A DNA stretch of 64,000 nucleotides from Rhipidocladum racemiflorum (lineage: Eukaryota; Streptophyta; Magnoliopsida; Poales; Poaceae), in NCBI GenBank assembly GCA_036346355.1, contig CM070572.1, positions 32,711,944 through 32,775,943 of the forward strand. The letters run 5' to 3'. Below, piece after piece: positions 34,005 through 44,515 of this stretch (position 1 is its first letter; the number at the start of each line of letters is the position of its first letter). Below the pieces are notes generated by a model. The model worked only from the letters and a program-made list of their open reading frames with translations, was not told the DNA's origin and made no database searches. The position numbers and the translations under genes were made by a program.

Positions 34005-34343
34005 TTAAAAGGTTCCAGTGAGTTTCATAAAAAACAAACAAAAGAGCAAAAAATTCTCTGCAAGCCTATCTGCAGCCGCTAGCCATACTTTTCCACTCTC
34101 CAGCGCCACCGCATCCTCTGTCTGCTTGCCCAAGGGGTGAAGCCAAAGCTCAAAGTTGCCTGTGGCACACACGGTGGCAAAGTGGAGCCATGAGGCGACG
34201 TTGGCACTGGACCGCTGTGTGACCCAGATAGGCAGGTAAGGGTCATGGATCTGCTGGATTCCATCAGCGGCGACTAGGAAGATGATCGGATCTCCGGTGG
34301 ATCCCGTCATCGGCGTCATCCTCCTGCCATGTACCGTGACCAT
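34005..34343 (-). CDS. Hypothetical open frame, 112 aa, function unknown
   Basis: Starts at an ATG (34343-34341) and reads MVTVHGRRMTPMTGSTGDPI, then a region with VAADGIQQIHDPYLPIWVTQ and ASWLHFATVCATGNFELWLH. The codons are GC-rich and gene-like compared with the AT-rich surroundings, but the last 12 residues run into repeat-like sequence. No family is recognised. The composite LTR element at 34459-42215 inserted about 115 bases upstream of its ATG. It may be a first exon, a captured fragment or chance. Confidence 0.3.
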   Translation of the reverse strand: MVTVHGRRMTPMTGSTGDPIIFLVAADGIQQIHDPYLPIWVTQRSSANVASWLHFATVCATGNFELWLHPLGKQTEDAVALESGKVWLAAADRLAENFLLFCLFFMKLTGTF

Positions 34344-34458
34344 CGCCGCCGCTTGCCCTAAGCGTTGCTTATTAGACTAGGCTGGAGAATAGAGGCAACT
34401 GAACGCGACCTGGGGTGGGGGGGTGGGGGTGGGGGGATGGGGAACTGGTGGAAGGGGA

Positions 34459-34678
34459 TGTTAGACAACCTCGCTATCGAATAGTTCGGGGTTGCCTAAT
34501 AGATCTAAAGTGGAGAACCGAAAGAGAGGGCGAGAGACACAATATGAGGAGGAACGGGTCTGCTTTGTTATTCTGTATGCTTGTGTACAATGGGGTGACC
34601 CCCTGCCTCCTATATATAGCGGTTCCGCTTAGAGATAAGGAAGAGTCCATATAGGATACGATAACCAATTTCCTAACA
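34459..34678 (-). repeat. 3' LTR of the composite element (220 bp)
   Basis: Begins TGTTAGACAACC and ends TTTCCTAACA on the + strand. It contains CCTCCTATATATAGCGG, which is a TATA-like word on either strand. Partner repeat at 41996-42215. Confidence 0.92.
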
Positions 34679-35010
34679 CTCCCCCTTGGACTCTTCACTG
34701 CGGGATGCATATGCCTCATTAAAACTCCATAAAAACCCAGTGGGAAAAATTGGAGAAAGAGTACATAGCACATGCTTGCTGTGTTGCACGGATTGTCTCA
34801 ACAAAAACCTTATGTAAGAAAACTTCAATGAAAAACTTACTTAAGGAAAATAGTACAATCCACCCAAACTTCAATGTTAATCTTCAAGATTCGCGTTGGG
34901 CACTCAAACTTCATGTTCGAGATTTATGTAGGAGTATGTGAAAATTCTCCCCCTAAAATCTGCATTTCTCTAAGCCTCATCATCCCGATTCCTCCAATAC
35001 ATCTTTCAAA
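34679..35010 (-). other. Copia-type 3' internal sequence and polypurine tract of the shell
   Basis: The minus strand ends TCCAAGGGGGAGTG at the LTR, a polypurine tract. Just inside are CCCACTGGGTTTTTATGGAG and TTTTAATGAGGCA, words typical of the region after pol in plant copia elements. No copia pol coding remains. Confidence 0.7.
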
Positions 35011-35756
35011 GGAAGATGCCGAGAGTGATTAACGACAGAATGCGGACCCGCGGGGCTTCCACTTCTGGGGGTGATGGAGGTGCGGAGCGACAGCAGCGAG
35101 AGGGTGCTATTCCGCCGCCTCCTCCCAATGTGCTGGATATTCTGCAGCGGACCGAGCAGCACCAGGAGACGACAAATCGGATCCTAGAGATGCCGGGTCC
35201 AGATCGGGTCCAGCAGGTGGCCGCGGTGATGGGCGGGTCGGCCCACCACCTATCTCGACTTCACGCACACGCAGCCCACCGGTCTTCTCACGGCCGCCGA
35301 TCCGTTGGAGGCCGACGATTATGCGCCGCGATAGAGCGTAAGTTTGCTCTTATCGACTCGGGAGCTCCGTAAGGCCCACTTCGCGCAAGCAGCCTGTGGC
35401 CCTGCCGGTGCTTGGTGGGCCAATTTGAGGGTGATGCACCGCCGGCACCGCCATTTACTGGCTGAGTTCCGTGAGGCATTTCGGGCGCACCACATCCCGA
35501 AGGGCCTCATGGACATGAAGAAGCGTGATTTCTCACCCTCCGACGCTCGGCAAGTCGGTGGTTGACTACTCGCAGAGTTCAACTACCTGGCGCAAGACGC
35601 CCAGAAGAGGTCGACACCGACCGTAAGAAGCGTGGTCGGTTTGTGAGTTGGTCGACACGACAACAGTCGCTTTAGATTGCTGTAGTCGCACCTGTCACTC
35701 CGAAATCCGAAGGGCGGCCGACTCACCCTACTTCTTAACGAGAACAAGGCCACCTT
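35011..35756 (+). pseudogene. Gypsy gag remnant inside the composite element
   Basis: Begins near 35043 with MRTRGA, then a proline run and VLDILQRTEQHQETTNRIL, as at the start of gypsy gag. It continues in shifting frames with several stops to about 35750, where it passes directly into reverse transcriptase. The protease and the zinc knuckle are missing, so a deletion removed the gag-pol junction. The 5' LTR and primer site are also absent. Confidence 0.7.
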
Positions 35757-37024
35757 GTGTTCGCTAAATGGGACGAAGTTGAAGAGCCGACTCGATTCTG
35801 TGGTGTCCGAAGTTTCCGATGTGTTCCCAATGGAACTCACCGGATGCCACCTAATCGGGATATCGAGTTTGTCGTTGAGCTTCAGCCAGGGACTGCTCCA
35901 GTGTCCAAGCGACCGTACCGAATGCCACCCAATGAGCTGGCTGAGCTAAAGACCCAGCTGAAAGGATTGATGGACAAGGGGTTCATCCGACCGAGCTCCT
36001 CGCCTTGGGGCTGTTCGGCTCTATTTGTGACCAAGAAGGATGGTTCTCTACGCCTCTGCGTGGATTACCGTCCCTTGAATGCGGTTACTATCAAGAACAA
36101 GTACCCTCTGCCTCGGATTGATATCCTGTTCGATCAGCTTGCTGGTGCGCGGGTATTCTCTAAGATTGACTTGAGGCTTGGGTACCATCAGATTAAGATC
36201 CGGGCCGAAGACATCCCGAAGACAGCCTTCTCCACTCGGTATGGGCTGTATGAGTACACCGTCATGTCGTTCGGTCTGACAAACGCGCCGGCATACTTCA
36301 TGTACCTCATGAACTCCATCTTCATGGAGGAGCTGGATTCCTTTGTCGTCATCTTCATTGATGACATCCTCATTTATTCGGCCAGCGAGGAAGATCATGC
36401 CAGGCACCTTCGTGTTGTTCTCGGAAGACTTCGGGAGCATCGCCTGTATGCAAAGTTCAGCAAATGCGAGTTCTGGCTGAAGGAAGTGTCATTCTTGGGA
36501 CACGTCCTTTCTGAGCGAGGCGTGGCAGTTGACCCGAGCAAGGTACAGGATGTACTGAAATGGGAGCAGCCGGGATCGCTACGACATCCGCAGCTTTCTT
36601 GGATTGGTGGGTATTACCGCCCGTTTCATCCAGGACTTCTCAAAGATTGCGGCCGATGACCGAGCTACTCAAGAAGGGAGTTGAGTTCGATGGTCGTGAA
36701 TCGTGAGAGCGCCTTTCGCACATCAAGCAACGCCTCGACTACGGCTCGCCTCGCCTTACGCACCGGATATACACAGGCCTTTTGATGTATATTGCGATGC
36801 GTCGGGCATCGGGCTTGGTTGTGTGCTTATGCAAGAAGGCCGAGTCGTTGCTCACGCATCTCGGCAGCTTGAAGCATCATGAGGAGCACTACCCCACCCA
36901 CGATTTGGAGCTTGCGGCGGTGGTGCATGCCTTGAAGATCTGGCGCCACTATCTCTTGGGGAACAAGTGCAATATTTATACCGATCATAAAAGTCTCAAG
37001 TACATCTTCACTCAGCGGATCTGA
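35757..37024 (+). pseudogene. Gypsy reverse transcriptase and RNase H remnant
   Basis: A 300-residue frame carries the full reverse transcriptase core: GFIRPSSSPWGCSALFVTKK, LRLCVDYRPLNAVT, FSKIDLRLGYHQIKI, MSFGLTNAPAYF and the catalytic VIFIDDILIYS. After a frameshift near 36600 the RNase H region follows in other frames (YCDASGIGLG-type start near 36790; YPTHDLELAAVVHALKIWRH; NIYTDHKSLKYIFTQ). The similarity is to long-LTR chromoviruses (Tekay/RIRE3 type), which is an inference from memory of that group. Confidence 0.88.
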
Positions 37025-37406
37025 ATATGAGGCAATGGAGATGGCTTGAGCTGATCAAAGATTACACCGAGGTCCATTACCACCCTGGAGGGCTAATGTG
37101 GTGGCGGATGCTTTGAGCCGCAAGGTACAATGCCATTGCCTCACTCTTCCACCACGAGTGCCACCCTTTGTGCCGAAGTTTGAAGCTCAACCTGGAAATG
37201 GTAGGAGAAGGTTTTCGACTAATGTGGAGTTGAAGTCCACGTTGCTTGATCAGATTCAGAAGCACAAGTCGGCGATGCGGGTGTCACCAACATTCGCAAT
37301 AGTTTGAGTTCGGTCAGCCCCTGGTTTCGCCTGGATGAGCAAGGAACCTTGTGGTTCGCCAACGCGATAGTTGTTCCGGATACCCAAGGGTTGAAGCGGG
37401 CAATCC

Positions 37407-38460
37407 TTGATGAAGCCCATAACTCGTTGCTCACAATCCATCCGGCAAAGAACAAAATGTACCAAGACCTGGCGGCAATTACGGTGGACTCGCATGAAAC
37501 GCGAGATTGCTCGTTACGTGGCCGAGTGCGATGTCTCAGAACGTGTGAAGGCTGAACACTTCAAGCCAGCTGGTACTCTTCAGCCTCTACCCATACCCAG
37601 CTGGAAATGGGAAGACATCAGCATGGACTTTATTACCAGCTTGCCTCTGACCTCTTCGAGCCACGACTCGATCTGGGTGATTGTCGATCGGTTGACCAAG
37701 TCCGCACACTTCCTAGCCGTTCGCACCACCTATAAATCCAGAAAGTATGCGGAGTTGTATATTTCCCGGATTCTGTGCCTCCATGGAGTGCCAAAGCGGA
37801 TAGTTTCGCATCGGGCTCACAATTTGTCTCCCGGGCCTGAAGAGTCTGACGCGGCGTTGGGCACCAAGCTACTTCACGCCATTCAGATATCACCCCTGCA
37901 TCGATGGACAAGGCCGAGAGGGTCAATCAGATCCTCGAGGACATGTTGAGGGCATGTGTCCTAGTCTATGGGAAAAAGTGGGAAGAATGCCTCTCGTATG
38001 CCGAGTTTGCATACAATAATAGCTACCAAACCAAAGATCCAGATGTCTCCTTTTGAGGCCTTGTATGGTCGTAGCTGCCGGCACCTCTTAATTGGCTCGG
38101 AAGCGGAGAACGATCATTTCTTGGGCCGAATCGTCATGGAGGCCGAAGAGAAAGTGAGGACCATTCAAGAAAATCTGAGGATAGCACAAACACGGCAAAA
38201 GAGCTATGCCGATTGTCGAGGAGACCCTCTCCTTCGATATTGGTGACTCTGTCTATCTTAAGGTGTCCCCTCTTCGTGGCACCCGCCGCTTTGGAGTTAA
38301 GGGAAAATCGGCGCCTCGATATGTGGGGCCATTCCGATCCTTGCAAAGCGAGGCCAAGTGGCGTATCACCGCAGCCTACCTCCTCGCCGAGATGGTCCAC
38401 AACGCCTTTCATGTCTCCCAATTAAAGAAGTGTCTCGCATTCCTTCGAGTCACTTGAAGT
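37407..38460 (+). pseudogene. Gypsy integrase remnant, second catalytic Asp changed to His
   Basis: The core begins with WEDISMDFITSLPLTSSSHD (first Asp present) and VIVDRLTKSAHFLAV. The second catalytic position reads IVSHRAHN, with His where the family has Asp. Downstream, the frame breaks and resumes with SPFEALYGRSC and KVSPLRGTRRFGVKGK (38230-38450). Several frameshifts are present. The enzyme is dead on two counts. Confidence 0.83.
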
Positions 38461-38665
38461 TGATGATCTCGGGGTTGCGCCTGAACCGGATCTTTCCTAT
38501 CAAGAGCGTCCGATTCGGTTTCTGGAAGAAGCGGAACGCAAGACTCGGAGAAGGACGCTTAAGTTCTACAAAGTTCAGTGGAGTAATCATACTGAGGATG
38601 AGGCTACTTGGGAACCCGAAGGTCGCCTCAAGACTGAGTATCCTGAATTCTTCTGCACCATGTAA
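38457..38665 (+). pseudogene. Chromodomain remnant of the gypsy element
   Basis: Sequence after the integrase reads, across frames, PDLSYQERPIRFLEEAERKT followed by KFYKVQWSNHTEDEATWEPE and ends near CTM stop at about 38664. The W-x4-E-A-T-W pattern is that of the C-terminal chromodomain of Tekay-type chromoviruses. Confidence 0.8.
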
Positions 38666-38780
38666 GTACTCGTGTGTTGTTTTTCACAAGTTGAAACGTG
38701 TCGATCAAGATGCGGTTGTACCATCTCCCAACGCTTTCTCTTCGATCATGCGTTTGTTCCGAATCTCGGGCGAGATTCCC

Positions 38781-38793
38781 TTAAGGGGGAGGG
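38781..38793 (+). promoter_or_regulatory. Polypurine tract of the inner gypsy element
   Basis: TTAAGGGGGAGGG lies two bases before TGTCA, the likely start of the gypsy 3' LTR. Confidence 0.8.
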
Positions 38794-38826
38794 TTTGTCA
38801 AGGCCCCAAACTTCAAGAACTCCTGG

Positions 38827-39006
38827 GACATCCGGAGTATCCGGATAAACATCCGGAGTGTCCGGATAAAAGTCCGGAGTATCCGGATTGGGCTGACCGA
38901 ACACCCCAACCCGGAGTGTCCGGACTGAATGTCCGGAGTGTCCGGGTTGATTCCACCGAAGACCCCAACCCGGAGTCTCCGGGTTGAGCGCCCGGAGAGT
39001 CCGGTA
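38827..39006 (+). repeat. CCGGAGTGTCCGG minisatellite, cluster 1
   Basis: At least ten copies of (T)CCGGAGTxTCCGG and variants occur in about 180 bases, just upstream of the LTR TATA box at 39022. Each unit is a small inverted repeat (CCGGA/TCCGG), so the array could form hairpins or be a row of palindromic protein-binding sites. Confidence 0.85.
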
Positions 39007-39632
39007 TCTGCGGGGGTTTTGTATAAAAATCCTGTTTCCTTGGCCCCCACCTCATTTCACTCTACTCCCTTTTGCTCCTCCACCGTGTATGCACTCTCCA
39101 CCCACCCTGGCTCCTCTCCGGCGAGCTCCCACCGGCCGGCGACCTCCGTGGCTCCTCCCCGGCATCCTCTAGCCCGTCCTCAAGCCGGCGTCCTCTTTCC
39201 TCTACCCCGGCGTTGTTCCTCCCCCATCTTCCTTGGAGGTAGGCTTTTCTCTTGGGGGTTGATTCGTAGGTTTCTTGGGTTCTAGGGTCATCAATGGTGG
39301 GAGTTAGAGCTTAGGTTTAGATTTGGGGTTTTGGAGTTAGATCTTGAGCTTTAGGGTTTTTGGTTATAGTGATTCTAGGGTTAGTGTGGAGCTTGGGTTG
39401 GCAAATGTGGGTGCTAGTGTGGTAGATCGGGTAGTAGTGATGCCGATCCAAGGGTTGATTAGGGTTGATTAGTGGTTCTTTGGATTAGTGTCTTTTTTTG
39501 CGTGGAATAAGCTAGTAAGGAGCTTCTCCGGCTTAGCCACGTGTAGGAAAGTCGTAGATCGGGGTCTCGTGGTGCCGTAGAGCTTGGTGGTACCTCGGTC
39601 CCTCGTGTTAGTTAGGCGAGATGCGCCTGGGC

Positions 39633-39770
39633 CGGAGTGTCCGGACCCCAGTCCGGAGTGTCCGCCCCAGTCCGGAGTGTCCGGTATATATGGCCGGAGT
39701 GTCCGGGTTAGCCGGACTGTCCGGTTAGGCCGGGTCTGTCCAGTTGAGTCGAGTTGTCCGGTTACGTTAT
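39633..39770 (+). repeat. CCGGAGTGTCCGG minisatellite, cluster 2
   Basis: A second cluster of the same unit, about six copies with some decay, lies about 610 bases downstream of the TATA box inside the transcribed part of the LTR. Confidence 0.8.
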
Positions 39771-41419
39771 TTCTTCGGGGTTTTTCCGTTGTACTTCTTT
39801 CATATGCATTGCATGCATTTTAATTATGCATTGTATCCGTGTAGAGAACGATCCCGCGGCGACTGACGTGGCCGTGGTTGAGGGAGTTGCCGAGGGGCAA
39901 ATCGCTGTCGATCCACCAGCAGAAGAGCAAGGCAAGCACCTATGCATCTTGAACTCAGATTAATTGTATTTTTGTGAATAAACTGATTAATTGGTGAAAT
40001 AAGTCTGCATTAGGAATTGAATTGGGTTAGGGTTAGATCCTATTTGCTGCACATTCGTCCTTTGGATTGTGAACACTTCCGTTGGAACTAGTAATGGTAT
40101 TAAATGAGTCACTGCTTAGAACTGCTTAGAGGTCGGGTTTGGGCCAAGTGGTGGTTGGTCCACCGCTTGAGATCAATTACATTAATTGCGATGAAATGAA
40201 ATGGGTACGGTTAAGTAAGGAAAGGTTAAATTGGAGACCGGGCGGGAAGGTTGGGACATCGGGTAAGGAGACCCGATGTGGTAGTTCCCGTCTGTGTCAG
40301 TTAAGGACCGAATCGTAAGTGGAATCAGTTTGAGCACACCCCGGTTGGTCGCATGCCCGATTATGGTACGGTAAGCCACTCTTTCTCTCATATGGAATCG
40401 ATGGACCGTAACTTCCTGTGGTTGGACGTGGTTGAGGGCGAGGCTTGCCGACTCTCGAGCGCCAAGCCGGGCTTGGGGCAGCTTCGAGGGTGCTAGGTTT
40501 TCGGCCACAGGAGGACGCTCAATGATTGGGTATGATTGGGAGGGGTTGACACTAGGCCCTTGTGGTAAGTGTCGTCGCGATCAATGCTTCCTCGCAGGTT
40601 AATTAAGCGATTCGAATTGCCGTGCTCTCGGATATGAGCAAGCTTGATCTGAACTTCTTCTGCGTAGTAAATAACTTGAACATGTGGTTCGCCGTTGGGC
40701 TTGAGCCTTGATTTGGAAGGTGGAGTTTGCTTTAATTAATGTTAATTACAATTCATGCTAGAAGTAGGTGCAGTAACAACCGCTTAAGACTTGGGTGAAT
40801 TGAGTAGTTAAGCAACTAAACCACAAAATATGAGCATTTCTGCAAGTTTACCTTCAGCTTGTTTCTTGCTACATCCAAATGCATATCCTTTGGAGTCGGT
40901 CGTATATGGACCATGGGTAAGACTTGCAGTACCTTTTGTACTCAAAGCTTCGCTTGTGGTTTTGCAGGTGAGGGTCCCGAGGGGTGTGAGTTCTGCCCCT
41001 ACTGCCTATCGGTGACCGGGCGGGGCACCGAGTAGAGGCTGTCGACGCTCGTGCGCCCGGGAGTGTTCAGGGCATGACACTTCCGGGGTGTTTTACTTTT
41101 GTTATATAGGATAGTTGGCTTTACTTTTGTAAACTGTCGCACTTTTATCTCTGCAATGGTTTTTGTCTACCTTTCGCTTGGTTGTTTCGTTGGTTGTTTT
41201 TGTTGGGCTTCCGTGTGCCGTGTGTTTTTTGTTGCTTCCGCGTTCGTGCGTCTCTGGTAGTAGGTTTGGGGCTCGATGCCCCTTTGTGCGAATTGAATGT
41301 TGATACGGCATTGGGAACCGGTATGTGGGGATCCTGGGCGAGTTTCGGATCGCATACCGGGGGAATACCGGGGTTGTTGTCGAGTCGTTTGGATGTTTGT
41401 CGAGTTGGCTCGCTTGGGC

Positions 41420-41995
41420 TTGGGTATTAGCATCGGGATCACCTCCGGTGGTCTGTTGCTAGAATCCAAATCCGACGGGAGCGACTGTTCATCCAGCAAC
41501 TCGAGGACGATCTGGGCGGCTCCTCTCAAGACGGCAGCCGGGCTTCGAGCCGGCGGGGAACTACGGCCGCGGCAGGAGGACCGAGGTGTCGTCGTGGTGC
41601 TGCTTCAAGCAACGGGCGTACGCGGGCCGGTGCGCTGCGAGCTTGCGTGGCTTCGAGCCGGACCGGAGAGAGCGCTTCGTGCGGCCGGTGGTCATCCTGA
41701 GGGTGGTGGCTTCGTGCCAGTGGAGGCGTGCTACGGGCACGTGAGGTGACGGTTGGCGGCTGCGTTCCTCCGTCATGTATAGTGCTAGATTCAAATACCG
41801 TGGCTTCATGCCACTAGTTTGTAATCTTGCCGTGTACTGCCTTCCTGTAATCGCGGGGTGGCTTCATGCCACGTGACGAATACAGTACTTGATGCGAATA
41901 TTAGATGCAAGATACAAACGAGCGATTAGATCAATCCTCGTTCTCACCTTTCTCACCTTTCAATCTATCTCCGACAGAGCTTCGTGCTGATAACG
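41420..41995 (-). other. Copia-type 5' internal leader of the composite shell
   Basis: On the minus strand the sequence after the 5' LTR begins CGTTATCAGCACGAAGCTCT, a primer-site-like word related to, but not identical with, the initiator tRNA-Met site. Repeated GTGGCATGAAGCCAC and GCTCGAAGCC words follow. No gag of the copia type is recognisable. The left border with the gypsy sequence is approximate. Confidence 0.55.
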
Positions 41996-42215
41996 TGTTA
42001 GACAACCTCGCTATCGAATCGTCCGGGGTTGCCTAATAGATCTAAAGTGGAGAACAGAAAGAGAGGGCGAGAGATACAATATGAGGAGGAACGGGTCTAC
42101 TTTGTTATTCTGTATGCTTGTGTACAATGGGGTGACCCCCTGCCTCCTATATATAGCGGTTCCGCTTAGAGATAAGAAAGAGTCCATATAGGATACGATA
42201 ACCAGTTTCCTAACA
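41996..42215 (-). repeat. 5' LTR of the composite element (220 bp)
   Basis: Matches 34459-34678 except at seven positions. GGGGA follows directly at 42216-42220. Confidence 0.92.
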
Positions 42216-42789
42216 GGGGAATCGGCGATTACGCGAGGGCGATGCATTGATAGATAAGATTGATCAGAAAGTTGCAACTACCTATAGCTATTAGATGGGA
42301 TGTGGGATTGCTATGTTGTTAGAAACACAAACAACAGTACACCATTCCATAGCTTATTCTTTAAATTTGGAGAACTGTGTAGATGACAGTTGTGCCCTTT
42401 CGGATTCTATCTAGTGTGTTAGCTGCTAGAACATGCATGTAAGCCTATCCTAACGCATGTATAGAAATATTTAGGTTGACATTGACTCAAATGTGCCAGG
42501 GAATAATTTGGAGAACACAAACGATGGATCTAAGGGTTATGTCGGGCTTGATTGAAACTTTTTTATATACTCTATATAGGTGCGACTCGTTGTTCAGCTA
42601 ACTTTCAGCTGTTTTTCGGAAATGTTAATTTACCGTTAACCGTACGCAAGCTTCCGTGCGCTTCACACCTGCACGCGTGATGTCGAGCAAGAGGAAGAGC
42701 CGAGAAGCACTTCGCACCTGCACCTGCACGCAAGTTTACATCAATATCGGAATAACTAGTTTAACCTTGTAAATTAGCTAATGAAGCTG

Positions 42790-43260
42790 ACGTTCAACCA
42801 AAAGTTTTTGAATTTAAAATTTTTGGATTCAAATATTTTTTTATTTGAATTTTTTGTGGTGAAACTTTTTAATTTGAAATTTAAATTTTTTAGAGTCGAA
42901 ACTTTTTCTATTTGATTTTTTTTTAGGTGAAACTTTCCAGTTCGAAATATTTTAGTTGAAATTTTTTCTACTTGAGTTTTCTATCAAAACTTTTCGAACC
43001 AAAAATTTTTTGAATAAAAACTTTTCGAATCGAAAGTTTTTGAATCAAAAGTTTTATGAGTTGAAACTTTTCAATTTTAAATTTTTTCGAGTTGAAACTT
43101 TCTGATTTGAAATTGTTTGATTTAAACTTTTTGTGTTGAAACTTTCCGATTTGAATCTTCCTAATTTGAAAAAAAATTTATTAATTTTTTTTAGTTCTAA
43201 ATTTTGAGTTGAAACTTACTATTTAAAATTTTCAAAGTTTAAATGTTATAATTTTAAATT
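42790..43260. repeat. Low-complexity repeat of AAACTTTT(C/T)GAATTTG-type words
   Basis: About 450 bases made of variants of GAAACTTT, TTTGAATT and TCGAAAGTTTTTG. No frame and no clear ends. It resembles the TTTCAA-type stretch at 33830-34000 in style but not in exact sequence. Confidence 0.6.
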
Positions 43261-43467
43261 GTTATGCTATAGAGGGAAGAAGGGGTGCAGAAAGTGAGTA
43301 AGGAAAAGGGAAGAGGAAGATAGATGGAATAAATGACACATGGCAACTTAAGAATATGACATTAAATTTATTAGTTTGAGATTAATTTTAAAATAGTCGT
43401 TCCCTGCTTTTTTATGGAAGTTTGATTGGAAGTACTAGGGACATGGATTCTCTATCATCCTATCTGA

Positions 43468-43721
43468 GGCCCTGTTTGGTACAGTTCCAGATTCTAGTAG
43501 AAATGAAAAACGATTTCAGATTCTTGATAGAAACGTTTCAGGTAGGATTTTGTGAATCGGGTGGAACGGGGTTGAGACCGATTCAGTCACAGAGTGGAAA
43601 AAGAAGAAACGATCCAAGGAGAATCGTTCTGAGCTTTAGCCTGTTTGGTTGGGTTTCTTCCAGAATCTAGTAGAAACAGCTCGATTCCAAGTTACCAAAC
43701 ATGGCCTGATTTTTTTTAGAG
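43468..43721. mobile_element. Small non-autonomous element with an 11-bp target duplication
   Basis: ATCCTATCTGA occurs at 43457-43467 and again at 43722-43732, bracketing 254 bases. The left end begins GGCCCTGTTTGGTA. A near-inverted TTACCAAACATGGCC lies 16 bases from the right end and is followed by a T run. An internal TCTAGTAGAAA word occurs twice. The 11-bp duplication fits Mutator-like or SINE-like insertion, so the superfamily is unresolved. Confidence 0.6.
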
Positions 43722-43831
43722 ATCCTATCTGAATTTTGATGACCACAATACTGAATGACTGACAGGTGATCGAAACAAGACTGTACCAATCATTGTAGGA
43801 GAAATTTTAATCTAACATACGCTCGGATATA

Positions 43832-44066
43832 CTCCCTCTGTCCCACAAAGAGTGCATTTCTAAGTTTTTTAAGACAGATTAGTGTGCAAGGTAAATGACT
43901 AATGTGACCCTCATTACTCCATACATAAGCATGCTGGTGCTTCGGTTTCCACAGGCACTTAAATGAGCATGCATACACTTACAGCTGGGCCCTACGGACT
44001 AAAAATGCACTCTTTGTGAGATAAATTTTGAACATTAGAAATGCACTCCTTGTAGGACAAAGGGAG
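43832..44066. mobile_element. Stowaway MITE, family A copy 3 (235 bp)
   Basis: TA-flanked. Ends are CTCCCTCTGTCCCACAAAG and AGGACAAAGGGAG. It is nearly identical in interior to 16104-16338. Confidence 0.87.
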
Positions 44067-44515
44067 TATAGCATTGATCTCGAATCAAACGGTTCAAACG
44101 CGGGGAAAATATTTATTTTGGACCGAAAGACGGAGGACACGAACCCTGAAACAAAGGGAGATGTTCCATCGACAGCGCAAGTTGCCTTTCGATCGGGGAG
44201 CAAGAGGTCCCGGGCCGGGCCGGGCACAGCGACGCCCTGTGCCCATATCAAATGGACTCTCTTCAAAAGGCAAATCCTGACTTATGACACAAAGGGGGAT
44301 CCATGAAATGCTCTTATCTCTGAACATTGGGCCCGACCAATCTAGTCAAACCTTAAAACATTCACCTGACAATGTTCTGCAGCATGCAAAAATAACTCAC
44401 AGTCAGCAAATAGGGCGACTGCTTTTCACGTTAAACCTGTAAGAAAGCTGAGCTTTTATAGGCTGATCGTTTTTTTTTTTCAAAATTATCCTTCGCAACT
44501 TTTTTAGTCTCATGT

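Larger units (their letters stand above)
38796..41079 (+). repeat. Gypsy 3' LTR inside the composite element (2284 bp or longer)
   Basis: Begins TGTCAAGGCCCC right after the polypurine tract. The inverted word TGACA occurs at 41075-41079, giving a 2.28-kb LTR of the size seen in Tekay-type elements. Sequence to about 41420 (GGATCCTGGGCGAGT, ATACCGGGGG) also looks LTR-like, so the right border is uncertain. A TATA box candidate, TATAAAAAT, is at 39022-39030. No matching 5' LTR exists in the window. Confidence 0.7.
34459..42215 (-). mobile_element. Composite LTR retrotransposon: copia-type shell with a gypsy interior
   Basis: Direct repeats of 220 bp (34459-34678 and 41996-42215), each TG...CA, are bounded by a perfect target duplication GGGGA (34454-34458 and 42216-42220). 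A polypurine tract beside the left repeat and a primer-site-like sequence beside the right repeat set the shell's direction as minus. Shell interior is limited to about 34679-35010 and about 41420-41995. Everything between is an opposite-strand, 5'-truncated gypsy chromovirus. The two LTRs differ at seven positions by eye (about 3.2%, roughly 1.2 million years at the usual rate). The matched flanks suggest that the whole unit either moved together or acquired the gypsy part after insertion. Confidence 0.85.

Noticed and set aside
41167..41749. Open frames of 120-150 residues near the right end of the composite element
   Set aside because: They span the junction of gypsy LTR-like sequence and copia leader and do not resemble gag.
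34679..42000. Simple full-length gypsy element nested in the copia shell
   Set aside because: No gypsy 5' LTR, no gypsy primer site and no gypsy target duplication are present, so a complete nested copy is not supported.
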